Positions 22,082-34,084 of a stretch of DNA of 64,000 bases are shown one piece after another; position 1 is the stretch's first letter, and each line of letters begins with the position of its first letter. The translations under genes and the position numbers were made by a program. Source of the DNA: Rotaria macrura (lineage: Eukaryota > Rotifera > Eurotatoria > Philodinida > Philodinidae); the NCBI GenBank assembly GCA_900239685.1, contig OENT01000407.1:1-64000 (forward strand). The letters are read 5' to 3'. The notes below the pieces were generated by a model. That model was not told the origin of the DNA. It made no database searches and saw only the letters and a list, made by a program, of their open reading frames with translations.

Positions 22082-25000
22082 ATGCGACTTGCAACAACCA
22101 TATTTTTCAGTATTCTCTTCTCATATGTTCAAGGTTCCTTAATTTGATTTGATTTCAATCTTTCGTAATAAAAAAAATATTTAGGTCAAACAACAGCAGC
22201 ACCTAATTACTACTGTAATGAAAATAATACTGTTTTCAAGTTTACACTCTATTCATCGTCTCATTCTGCGTGGGAACCAACATCAAATTGTGCTTTACAG
22301 AAATGCAATGTAAACTTGAATAGTAACAATTGTCGTTCTTCGTCGACACCTTGCTTCGATTATCGAACACTTAACAATACTAGCTATTGTGCTCCCGGTA
22401 TTCTATGTTCAATTTTGAAATCATGTAACAATATTACTTATTCTTGTGTATCAAATGATTCGGTTTGTGTCATTAACTCGTGCTGTTCACCCCAAGCAGT
22501 TTGCTTACCATTACTTTCGGTAGATTTCTGTATATCAGGTAACGCCACATTCTACTCGAAGATTTTAATTGATAAAAGCCAAATAACGTGCATAAGCTGC
22601 ATTCTAATTGAAATATGGATTCAAAGCTTCCCTGTCCCCCTGTTGAAAGGACAATCACACGGTGAGAGACATACGCTGTGATGTATGTTTGTGCGATATA
22701 GGGTTATGCTTATTATAATAAGCACAATTTCATCAACATGTACTTAAACTCTCACCGTTAATAATAAGTCTTAATCATTCTACACATCAGTTTCGTAATA
22801 ATGACAAAAATGTAGTACTATATTTTACTGCTATTTTTCCATGGTATCCTGTAAATGTTTCACTTTCTTTTGACAAAAGCGTTTCAGCATGCATATATAT
22901 TGTATAAACATAATAGAAGATCCATAGCTTTGACTTCGTAGTATCCCGATCTATTGCAATGTTCACCATACGGTCACTTTTCACTAATTAGCGGTATATA
23001 TATGAATGTTTGAAATATTAATGGAAAAGTATAGAAGAACATTTTTGGCAAGCTAAAAGTCGATTAAGTTCCAAGCTTCACAACAGTTTGATGAACTTAA
23101 ATCAAAGTTCCATCACAGCACAAACAAATAATTAGAGTATTAAACTATAAAAAGAATTATCAGTTCATAAAATATTTGTCCTTTGAAGTTATGATACACA
23201 TGATCGAGACAGATCATGGACATTATTACTCTCATTCAGTTAGGTGATCAGGAAAAAAGTTTTGATGTCGATCTAGTTTTAGCGAGAAAAATGGAATCGA
23301 TGTTTTCAGAGTCATAGTCTGTTGACTGTGACGGATATTTAAGTGGAGAGGAGAAAAACTCTCTTCTAGTAATTGATCTGTTGTGCATCGCATAGAAAGT
23401 TCCTTCAAAGAAGAAACTGATGAATTAGTCGATAAATCAGAGCAAAAGAGATTGAAATTTTAAGACACAAGAATTTGTCGATGAAATTTCTACGTCAAAA
23501 TTCAATTCATATTTACGATTGTCAATGATGAAAACGACAAACATATAGGCGAGTAGACTTTCTACTGCCATTTTACCATTAACAAAGCTGGAATGTCTGC
23601 TGGTCGACTTCAGTGTATCCAGTAGACAACACGATAATGTTCTACAAAAGAATGACAGTGATTGGGGTTTGAAGCGTGTGGTGCAGTGCTCTCTAAATGA
23701 TTAGAGAATTAAAAAAATGGTACAGTACTGTGATTTATTGAATTTCAAGTTGTTTCTTTTCATGAAATAGGACTGAAATTGCTCGACTTGAACCTTTTAA
23801 TCTCGATATCAATCCGACTGGTGACATATTTTGATTTCTTATGTCAATTGACGATTTTTCTTTATTTATAATCATTCGATGAGAACATTGAAACATATTA
23901 ATATTTGTGGAAGCAATACTAGCGCTTATTACTCAATATAAATTGTACGCTAAGATTATTAAAGGTGCGAATGATGTACAGATAATATAGAGGATACATT
24001 CGTGATATGAATGATATAGTGAGTAGAATCAGGATACGCAGAATACAGCAGAAATACTGAGAACACACGAAATACAGAGTGGATACAGTTAATAGAAGGA
24101 TTCGCTTTCCTTTCTGTTGTGGACTATTTCCTTAATTTTGTTCATTCCCGTCCCCATGAATAGATCATTTCTTACAGCTACTTACTCCAATATCCTTTCT
24201 TTGACGATATCAAATCGTTCTAGTAGAGGGTTAGCGAGAGGAACTACCAGACTTACTTTTTCGGTATTTCTTTTTTCTACGGGACTTATTTAATTATCAT
24301 GATAAGTCACTAAATTCAAACCCTCCCTCTGTCTCATACCTTGAATATATTGCGGAATCGTTTGGGATTTAGTCCACAATGCTTACCGATATATTATAAA
24401 ATCCCAATACACCCCAAAAATGGTAAGACCCAGTAATTGGTGCCAGACGTCCCAGCAACATCCATAAGTAATCACAGTCTGACATAGATAACATTTCTGA
24501 TGACAAAGTATTCCATGTTGCATGATACGCATATTCTACTGATTTTTCTAGGATGGATTAACACTGGCACAATGAATGAATCACGCGTTTACCATACAGC
24601 ATCAGTATTACAAAATGGGAAAGTCTTGGTGGCTGGTGGAATTGGTAGTGGTGGTTGCCTGAATAGTACTGAGCTCTATGATCCATTGACAGGAACATGG
24701 ATGAGCACTGGTAGTATGAATAGTCCACGAAATGAACACACAGCATCAGTACTATCGAATGGAAAAGTTTTAGTTGCAGGTGGAATTGACAACAATGGTT
24801 ATGCACTGAATAGTACTGAGTTGTATGATCCATTAACGGGAACTTGGACAATGACCGGTGCCATGAACTACGTACGATTTTACCACACCGCGACCGTATT
24901 GACAAATGGAATGGTGTTAGTTGCTGGTGGATATAATTATGCCAATCAAAACAGTTCTGAATTATATGACCCGTCGGCAGGAACCTGGACAATCACTGGT

Positions 25001-26551
25001 GAAATGAATTATGGACGATATTATCACACAGCGACCGTATTACTAAACGGAAAAGTTTTAGTTGCTGGAGGATATGATTCTCACTATTACAACAGTTCTG
25101 AATTATATGATCCGTCAACGGGGTATTGGACAAGCACGGGAAGCATGAGTTATGCACGGTTTGGCCATACAGCATCAGTGTTAACGAATGGTAAAGTGTT
25201 AGTTGCTGGCGGAAACAGTTACGCTTATATGTTTATGAATAGTACTGAGTTGTATGATCCATTGACAGGAAATTGGACTAGCACTGGTAGTCTGAATATC
25301 GGACGATCTTACCACACTGCATCTGTATTAATGAATGGGAAAGTATTAATTGCTGGTGGATCCAATTTCTATGGATTGTCGGTACACAGTGATGAGTTGT
25401 ATGACCCTTCAGTAGGAATTTGGGCAATTACTTACAGTATGAATAGTGAACGATATTTCCACACTGCATCCACATTAACAAATGGAAAAGTTTTCGTTGC
25501 TGGTGGACAATCATTAGCTTATCTAAACAGAGCCGATTTGCTAGACCCAACGGCAGGGAGTTGGACCAGCACGGGTAACATGAACTATGCACGATATTTC
25601 CATACAGCATCATTGCTAACGAATGGAAAAGTGTTAGTTGCAGGTGGCATTGATAACAATCGTTATCTTCTGAATAGTACTGAGTTGTATGATCCATTAA
25701 CGGGAACTTGGACAATCACCGGTGCCATGAACTATGCACGATGTTACAACACCGCGACGGTATTAACAAATGGAATGGTGTTAGTTGCTGGAGGAAATGA
25801 TTATCGTTATGAAAACAGTTCCGAGTTATATGACCCGTCGGCAGGAACCTGGACAATCACTGGTGAAATGAATTATGGACGATATTATCACACAGCGACC
25901 GTATTACTAAACGGAAAAGTTTTAGTTGCTGGAGGATATGATTCTCACTATTACAACAGTTCTGAATTATATGATCCGTCAACGGGGTATTGGACAAGCA
26001 CGGGAAGCATGAGTTATGCACGGTTTGGCCATACAGCATCAGTGTTAACGAATGGTAAAGTGTTAGTTGTGGGAGGATATAATTATGGTTCTAAAAATAG
26101 TTCCGAACTATATGATCCATCCACAGGAAATTGGATTGGTTCTGGTAGTCTGAATATCGGACGATCTTACCACACTGCATCTGTATTAATGAATGGAAAG
26201 ATTTTAGTTGCTGGTGGAGTCGGTGAGAATGATATATCTTTAAATAGTGCTGAGTTATATGATCCGACGACAGAAATATGGATGAGCACTGGTAGTATGA
26301 ATACTAAACGGCATGATCATACGGCAACTGTATTGACAGATGGAAAAGTGGTAGTTGCTGGCGGATGTGATGCCAATCAATATTCTGTACAAAGTTCGGA
26401 ATTGTATGATCCATTAACAGGAATGTGGACAAGCATTGGTAATATGATTTATGCACGGTGTTATCATCCAGCGATCGTATTAGCGAGTGGCCAAGTGTTA
26501 GTTGCAGGCGGCTATTTGCATGTGAATGTGAGTGTGGCAGAATTATACTAA
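22082..26551 (+). CDS. Secreted cysteine-rich protein with 14 kelch repeats
   Basis: Proposed exons 22082-22133, 22185-22538 and 24552-26551 join in phase to 801 codons. Residues 1-18 are a signal peptide (MRLATTIFFSILFSYVQG). Residues 19-136 form a region with 14 cysteines and many N-glycosylation sites. Residues 137-801 hold 14 kelch repeats of about 47-49 residues built on R..HTASVL.NGKVLVAGG....ELYDP.TG.W. Fourteen is twice the seven blades of a closed beta-propeller, so two tandem propellers are likely. Repeats 2-6 match repeats 8-12, and 24962-25205 appears identical to 25826-26069, pointing to recent duplication or conversion. Kelch propellers bind proteins or glycans, and here would act outside the cell. 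The galactose oxidase catalytic residues cannot be assigned. The 2 kb second intron is unusually long; the kelch exon could instead belong to a separate gene. Confidence 0.8.
22659..22758. repeat. 100 bp inverted repeat in the kelch-gene intron
   Basis: ACGGTGAGAG (22659-22668) pairs with CTCTCACCGT (22749-22758). In the middle lies a perfect 18-bp palindrome centred on GCTTATTATAATAAGC (22707-22724). It may be a tiny MITE. It lies inside the proposed long intron. Confidence 0.5.
22770..24500. other. long intron interior, no exon recognised
   Basis: No open frame over about 65 codons with a motif. A degenerate tandem tract lies at 23985-24110 with words such as gatacag, gaatacag and gagtgga, similar in texture to 2640-2835. 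Confidence 0.4.
24962..25205. repeat. near-identical duplicated block within the kelch exon (partner 25826-26069)
   Basis: About 244 bases recur with no visible difference 864 bp downstream, which is exactly 288 codons or six kelch repeats. Identity also covers synonymous sites, whereas neighbouring repeats are diverged at DNA level. Recent unequal exchange or gene conversion explains this better than selection on the protein. Confidence 0.75.
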
Positions 26552-27172
26552 GTATCTGAACAAATAGATTCATGAATACTTTCTAGACGAAACATATAGA
26601 TAGTCTTGTGCGATTAAAGTAGCTTGATAAAGAGAATTAATGTTCTAGATTCGTAGACCCTTAGACAACACACATTGCATTGTTCTCGACGGGTTTATAT
26701 GCTCACTTAAAGTAATTGCTTATTTCCATAGTATTATGGTTTTCTGCAGGTGGAATTGATTGATTAATAAATAGTGACAGCAGGTATCAAGAAAAGTTTT
26801 AAATTTATTTTTGGTCGTCATATTCTATAAATAGGAGTGAATAGTTTGATTAGATACTCTCTTTTAGGTGTCCTGTATTTGATAAATCTGTGTAGCGTAT
26901 CGAAATGCTTTTCTCTTTTGATTTGGTGTGTTAAGTATGTTTTTGTGTAATTACAAATTCAGCGATGCATAGTGATTTTGATCTTATCAGAGCATTTTAT
27001 GAAATTGGCGATGTATGTTCAAGAAAAAAACGATTCCATGCGGTGCGATTGAAGTTCCTATGAGTCACGTCAATTTTTCGATGATTCTCATTTGTTTTTG
27101 CAAACCTATTTTAGTTGCTTGCTGATGTTGTGTGTAAAAAGATAGGGTGTGTGTCCACTTATTTTCCTCTAG

Positions 27173-27312
27173 AATCTCTGCCATAAACTCGAAGTCATCT
27201 TTGCAACCACACCAAAATCAGCAACAAGAAGCTGCCAAAGACGATCTGAAAGTGTTTAGTGCTTCAGATGAAGTCACGTTAGATCAAGGACCATTGATGA
27301 ACAGTCCGTACT
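27173..27312 (+). other. isolated terminal-exon candidate
   Basis: After a good acceptor (tttcctctag), one frame stays open with coding-like composition: a Gln-rich start, then AAKDDLKVF, then SDEVTLDQGPLM and a TGA at 27310-27312. No upstream exon with matching phase was found, and the short product is not recognised. It may be a stranded 3' exon. Confidence 0.25.
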
Positions 27313-28425
27313 GATTAATGTCATCACCAGCAAATAATTTACCGAATTCGGTAACAATTATTACAATATATCATTAATTCCAACAGATGAATGACTGTAT
27401 ATCTAGATGAAAACAACGCATGAAAGTAATCAACTTGTTAGCAATTCAACACATTATGTCGTTTAACAATACCAAGTTAGCATTCAAGTGTGTAAAAACG
27501 AGTTTCATCTTTTTTATGTTAAGTAGTGGACTTTATTTCAATTGATGCAAAATGTGACTTTAAAGCGAAAAAAATGAGTCTACAATCTTGTAGTCTTATC
27601 TTATTAACAGTCTTGCCTTCTTTCGAGTTCCTAGAATCTTAGCTTTTAATATAACACTTGCTGCAAAACCGATGAGACGAATGTTGTGCAAATTTGTGTT
27701 TTCAATAGAACAATAAACGAAACAGTGTATGAATAAAGAGAAGCAAGTTCAAATTTAGACTACACCTTTCTCATTAGCTGTAGCACATACCGGAGTTCAT
27801 TTGTATCTTCGAGAAACACGTTTGAGAACAATAAATTCCCGATATATGTGAAATCGTAAGAAACATATTCTAAAAATGGCTGTTGATCCTCACTCACTGT
27901 TATGATACAGTATGTTTTTGATAACTTCACATAAAAATCACAAGTCTGTTGCATGAATGTTATTCTTTTTTCTAACCTCATCCTGTTATTAAATGTGTAG
28001 CAAATGTAACTAATATAATGTTCGAAAGAGAAGAAAAATTTCTTTCAGATCGTTTTTGTCGAAAGGGCATAGGTAGCGGCAGTTTATTCATTTTTACGAA
28101 TCTCAGAAACAATATACGACCTTATTTTAAGCGCATTTCGCTTTTCAATACTCTATTCTCATTTATCAGTACTTAGTAAAAATAAAAAATATATGATTCG
28201 ACAGAAAGAACAATTCTTTAGCTGTATGTGAAAAAGTTATCTTTTAGTATCCTCCTATGGATTAGACATAGTTGTCGACATTTCTCCTATTGTGTTTTTA
28301 TCAGATGTTATATTGAATTCTCCACGACTTCTCTCTACTGCTTTTTCCAATTCTATGAATGTAAGACTGTGGATTCTTGTATGAGAGAAGCAACTTATTT
28401 TATGATTAATATATTGTTCTCTCCC

Positions 28426-28448
28426 NNNNNNNNNNNNNNNNNNNNNNN
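28426..28448. other. assembly gap (23 N) inside a poly-C run
   Basis: 23 unknown bases are preceded by CCC and followed by 17 consecutive C (28449-28465). This looks like an unresolved homopolymer or gap-filling artefact. Any frame reading through it is unreliable. Confidence 0.95.
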
Positions 28449-29021
28449 CCCCCCCCCCCCCCCCCTGAACCTCATATCTGCATTCATTTCAGATTCACGG
28501 AAAAATGGAATCTTTCAGCTCTAGTGAGAAAATAGGAATAATTGAAGAACAAAGCTGGTTGCATCAAGTCAGCTGAATAGATCTGTGTCATTCCCATTGA
28601 CTAACCTGATGTTATCCCATTGAAACTTGAGGCTCACGAGTATCTGTCTCATTATAATTAACTGCACTCAAAAATGTAGAAGTTTAGTGCATCAATCCAA
28701 TGGCTACCGATATTTAGTTTTTCTGAGGGAGTCATTTACTTATTCAAAATTACTATAGATGACAGAATGTCAGTACATTCAAACTCACATCTATAGCTCA
28801 TCAGTACTGTAGAACGATATGTGGTCGAACCGTAACTAGTTCCGAACTTGCAATAAACTCTCTACAGCTGCTGACTTAGATCAACTAAGATCTGAAATAC
28901 TGCGAGGCTATAGGCGTAGAGCACACTGTATGAATGATTTTCATTTGCAGCTATGATTTGGTTTCTTAAACCAGAATCTTGTTAATTGTGTTTATGGGCC
29001 TTTAAGTCAATTGAAAGGACC

Positions 29022-29090
29022 CGAAGGATTTTGAACTAGTCGAGAACCCAATGTTTTTCGACTGCCTTGACCAACAATCTGTAGATGTTT
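29022..29090 (-). other. tRNA-like segment, possible SINE or tRNA pseudogene
   Basis: On the minus strand, GTTGGTCAAGGCAG resembles the A box and D arm of a Leu/Ser-type tRNA. About 25 bases on, AGTTCAAAATCC resembles a B box with one extra base. I could not close an acceptor stem or identify an anticodon, so it is not a functional tRNA on this evidence. Confidence 0.25.
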
Positions 29091-31399
29091 GACTATTATT
29101 TACAGATGTAAGATAGAGCCCGAAATACCGATCGCAGTTAAGTTATATATTGATTTTGCACAAGCAATTTACCAGATGGAATTGATTGTTCTTAAACTTG
29201 TTAGATTGTAACTGCGTATCGTATGAAATAAACAACGCGCAGTATTCAATCGAGCGAAAATACCGATGCTGGAGAAATAGGTGAGGAAATCATTCGCCTG
29301 CACTTGTTCGAGATATATACTATAAGATTGTGTTGGATGAGAGCAGCCAATGTTGATTTAAAAGAGTGACGATCATTCAACCGTTGATAAAAGATCGTAC
29401 GTGTCAACCTGAGTTGAGAGACAAAAACCATCAATAAAACATAGAGTAAAACACAGTGTCATTTAAATTATATGGTACTTCTTTTTTCAATTTCATATGG
29501 ACCAGTCTCACTTTTTATCGTAGCATTTTTTTTGAATATTCACGCACATATCTTGTTTTCCACGAATACTATTCAATTGTAATACAAATCCGCATGTATG
29601 TCTACTTGTCTTTGTGACAATACTATTGCTAATTATCTGCAATGTAACTCAGCAATATATATTTTTTTCTTGATATTTTTAGCATCCTCCATGAATGATA
29701 CTTACAGAAAGAATTATCTTAAGCAACTGAGGGTGTCGATATTAGTTTCGCTATCGTTTAATTTCGCAGACATCCACACTTTATTATACAATTTTATTCA
29801 AATCATTACACTTGATTGAGATTTATAAATACGTGCCGAAAATATGTTGACATGAATTTCATACCACACTTCATGTCATGCATATCTAAAGTAGTTGCAT
29901 TATGAATGAGTTAAACTGTGATCATCATCATTAATAAGCCATAAGAAATCATCAATGTAGAAACAAACCTAAATATTATATGAAAAATTGTACTAAAATA
30001 AGATGAATCTTGTCTATAATTCTTAGAGAAATAAAATGTGAAACATGAGGGTAATGTTTGCATTCTTTGTAACAATATCGTGGAACAAAACTGTATCGAA
30101 AACTTTGATTTGTTCAAGCAGCTGTTTGAAATATCAACCTTTTATGATAACCTATCGTAACAATGAATTGTAATCAATGGATATTCAAACAGTTTGAATA
30201 ATTAGAAAAGGGATCAATAGAAAAATTTCAAAGCAATGGTCTCGATTTTCATGACAATCACTAGCAAATGATAATGAGATTTGTAATAAGCTAAATCATA
30301 CCAATAGTAATAAAATATGGTTCGTTTCGTTTCATTTTTATGTCACGATTAGTTTATGTTGAATTGATTATATTTTACTCATCATTGATGTCGTTTGTCT
30401 CTATGAATAAGTATATATTAATGATTTTACTAGATCATCTTGATCAATTTATGTCTTGATTTTGGTTATGGTTTCTACTCTCATTTCAATCATTTTCTAA
30501 ATTTCATTCAACTTCTCAATCCACACTTTTACTTTTTGAATATTTACACGTCGCCCATTTATTCTATGGTATTGTTTATCGTCCACTTATGTTTATATTA
30601 ACTTTCTTTTTCGATCAAAAGCAAATATCGAAGATATATTGTTATTATTTATATTCTTCAAGACATATGATGAATTCCACCTCTATCATTGTATCTACGT
30701 ATATTCTCAAATTAGGATTTCAATTTAAGTGAGTCGATCGTCTAACAGTTCTATCTCTGATAGGCAAAACATTCAGTAATAGTTACTTTTGAGATCCATA
30801 AATTTCTGTTTTTTTCTTTCTTGTTTGTCCAATGAAAATAAAAATGTCAACAGTATTGTTGTGGTCTGTTATTTGTACAAGCACACAATCACTTTTCACA
30901 TCACATCTTCCATGTGAAATAAAAAAAAAAAGATTTCAGGGAGACATGAGGAAAACATTTTCATACAGAAATAACTAAATCTTTTGAAGCTGCGCATAAT
31001 CTTTCGAATAGATGACTTATTCATGTCATTCTCAAATTAGCTCAAGTATTACGATGTGTCCTGAAAGATCTACGGAAAAAAGATATGAGCTGATGTTTTT
31101 TCTCTTTAATAAAACTCAAACCTACAGCTATCTTATATGTATATCCTACAATCATATTTTGAAGTAACACCAGAATCGAGCTAATGTTTACAACTTCAAA
31201 TCGTGCAGAACAAAACTCGAACAAATTTTTAGAGAAAGACAATTCTATCTACACACGCAGATAGAAAAACAAAATCAATAATGGAACTATTCCATTACAG
31301 TGTTAAAAGTAGGACGTTCTGAGATATCATAAAAGGATGATGCATCGTATACGTTTAGTATTCATTTTAGACAGAACTCTTCGTCAACGGAATTAGACA

Positions 31400-31923
31400 A
31401 TGGCAGTGGTCGACATATCAAATTTAAGTTCAATCTGTAATAAATCATCACCTAAATACTTTTGTCGAAAGGATCTAAAAGAACATGAACAACAACTATC
31501 GATAAAATTTGATAATGAAATAGTGAGATCACACGACGAACTTCTCGATAAACTACAAAAGTTACAAAAATCAACATCTTTATCCTTGGGTCTTTTTGAT
31601 CAAATTGAGCGATTGAGAAAAACAACTATTCACAAAGTTACAATAGCAGCAGACAAAGCTGACCGGGAACTAAGAGAATGAATTGAAAAACAATAAAACG
31701 ACAATTAGGACCAATTACAAAAGAAATTCGTAGTCTTCAAGAAGAAGCAACTTATTTTGAGGATGACATTGATCGACTCAGACTAAAACTTAATGGAATT
31801 CAACAAAGTATTGAACAATTTACTCACGAAGACATAAATAAAAATATCATAATTGATAATAATCAAATTGATTGGAACCGAATTATCTACAGTCGAACAA
31901 GAACAATCGACACACACTTGTGA
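31400..31923 (+). pseudogene. B-box-like / coiled-coil protein remnant (bdelloid TRIM-like family)
   Basis: The frame opens with ATG at 31400. It reads a short remnant of a B-box-like zinc knuckle (CNKSSPKYFCRKDLKEHEQQ) and then a long charged, leucine-patterned region (DELLDKLQKLQKS, FDQIERLRK) of coiled-coil type. A TGA at 31679-31681 interrupts it. A one-base shift just after resumes the same kind of sequence (RQLGPITKEI, LQEEATYFEDD, DRLRLKLNGIQQ) up to a TGA at 31921-31923. In the intact family that I associate with bdelloid rotifers, a full Cys-rich knuckle comes first and the coiled coil follows, sometimes with NHL repeats. Here the first Cys pair is missing and no NHL repeats follow. 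One stop plus one frameshift indicates a decayed copy. The family assignment is from memory of the pattern. Confidence 0.55.
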
Positions 31924-34084
31924 GTACATTTAGCTACACATTTACGAAGATGAAGATGAAGAGTTTTTGTAGGCATTAAAAAAGTGTTGTGCGATATTCA
32001 ACTATAATTTTTAAGTTTTCATTCATTCATTTATAGAATTATTATACAAAGATATAATATTCAAGAAAATTGAATCAATATAATTCGCAACTATCATCTT
32101 GATATGTCTGAGAAGGTTTTCATGAAAACAATATGACTACTACTTTTTTCGATGTATATTAAATTTGGTTTTAATTTTCTGCTATTAATTGAAACAAAAA
32201 GTAATGAAAACTAATTTTCAAGTCTCATAAAATCAATAGTTTCTGATCGACTTTCCTTTCTGTTTCTCATTTAAAATCTAGTTAAACAATTTTTTCTAAT
32301 TAACTGTAGTAATAAAGTCTGCATTTCAAAAATCAAAACACTATCGATGAGGATTCACTAACTCCAAAGGTGATTAGTTCTACTGAAATCTCAATAAAAT
32401 AGTCGTAAAATCCTACAGATAGAAATTATTTTTCAAGAGTCGTTCTAAATACAATTTTTGAAATCCAGCTGTTTTTGTCATCGAGCAAAATTTTAAAAAG
32501 TATTCTAAGACTATTCATTAGAAAGTATTTGTACACGTAGAATGATGAAACCATTCGAAAATCGTTTCATAGATTGTTACTCATAAGCTTATTCCATAAT
32601 GAAAGTCAAGACGATGTTTTCCTATATCTAGAAATTAGCATTTTATTTTTAGAAATTTTCAATAGATTAATATTTACAATAAATATAGAAACACAAATGA
32701 AATGATTTTCAACGAGCAGACTGGGATCTTTTAAAATAGATCGGTTGAACATTCAAAATTTCTTGCATTGCTTTTTCGTTTCGATTCAAAATTTAAAACG
32801 ATATGGTATTTCGTTTATTCTGACTTACTATCAGATTGAATAGTTTGAGTATTACAAACGAAGGTATTTTATTGAAATGAATAGTTCTTCAATATGATGT
32901 ACACAAATCATTCTGTGAAAAATACATAAAAAAGAAAACGAATTGATATCTTCACTGAAGTATGAGTTGTTTGACACACAGTCTGTGGTCAGAAAATCAG
33001 TGTCAGAAAAGACAATCTGTATGCATAGCAGCTATAGTGATCTATTGCATTGGAGTTTATTCTTCACCGTGAATATATAAAGAATTGATAAAAATGATGA
33101 ATAAACGAAGATTTCATTCATTTTGAGATAGAATACAAGAATGCATTTTTCAGACGTCAAAGAAATCTATGAGCGATTTGAATCTCGATCTTTTTAATTA
33201 AACGTTGTATGTTAATATTAATCTTTACAATGAACCAAATTCTATGATCTTTCGTTTAGTAAGAAATAACGATCTGTAATTTGTTTGTTTTGTTTTCGTG
33301 TCGGATCGAAAGTCATCGCCTTTTCTTGTTAAAAAGATTTTGTAAGCATCAATTTTTTTCTGTGGGTCATATTGAAGAGTTATTCATTTCAATAAAATAC
33401 TTTCATATTTAGTACTCGAGATACTCCATATGCAAACACAAAACGATCTAATCTACTCAAATTATTGTACAAAGAGCAAAACCTTCTTACTGATAAATAG
33501 GAGTCTTTAGATCTGGATTTTTTACCCTTAAACAGCTCCGGAAACGGTTTATCTTTGAAAAATAATACTGGTATTAGAAGTTGTGAACAAAGTATAATGA
33601 GAGCGTTAAAACGATGTTCGGAAAATCTGCGTTTCTCGCATTTAATCAAGCATAATTGAGATGAAAACCCTTTCGTTTCAATATTCATTCGGTCATATTT
33701 TTGTAACGAGATCACAGAATTGTAAATCAAGATGAATATAACAGAGTAACTGTCCTGAACTATGGCATGGAAAGTATAACAGTACTTTTTTATTTGCACC
33801 CCTTCCATAGTAAATCAAAATAAGGATCGAAAACAACACCATTCTCGTTGTCAGAGTCATCCCAACAAGTCATGAATGTGTTTTTTTCCGAGTATGTTCG
33901 TTCAAGAAAAAATTCAGATCCTTCAGTCAAATTAACCCCCAGATAAAGAAAAATTTATCGTAGATAATCACTATTCTATCTTATATAAATGATGAAGCTC
34001 GATACTAGTAATGAAATTCTTTCTGTTCGTTTGAAATGGTTTATTACGTTGATTTGATGAATCTCATAATCAATTTACAGAAAA
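31924..34084. other. intergenic, no gene recognised
   Basis: The longest frame (33389-33808 minus, 139 codons) has no motif, no signal peptide and no hydrophobic pattern typical of receptors, so I do not call it a gene. The rest is AT-rich. Confidence 0.4.

Larger units (their letters stand above)
26552..31390. other. gene-poor region between the kelch gene and the B-box-like remnant
   Basis: Mostly featureless AT-rich sequence. Short frames such as 27760-27981 minus and 29598-29819 plus have no motif. The isolated exon candidate, assembly gap and tRNA-like segment inside it are listed separately. Confidence 0.45.

Noticed and set aside
24500-26551. Kelch frame as a stand-alone gene starting at 24500, or as a bacterial-style galactose oxidase
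   Set aside because: A TTTTTCTAG acceptor inside the first codons matches the phase of upstream signal-peptide exons, and the galactose oxidase catalytic residues cannot be placed.
24558-26573. Minus-strand open frames across the kelch exon
   Set aside because: They are antisense shadows of the kelch repeats; two of them have identical sequence only because the DNA block is duplicated.
28228-28524. 98-codon plus-strand frame with a Pro run
   Set aside because: It reads through the N gap and the poly-C run, so it is an assembly artefact.
33389-33808. 139-codon minus-strand frame
   Set aside because: Long for chance, but without motif, membrane pattern or splice context; not supported as a gene.
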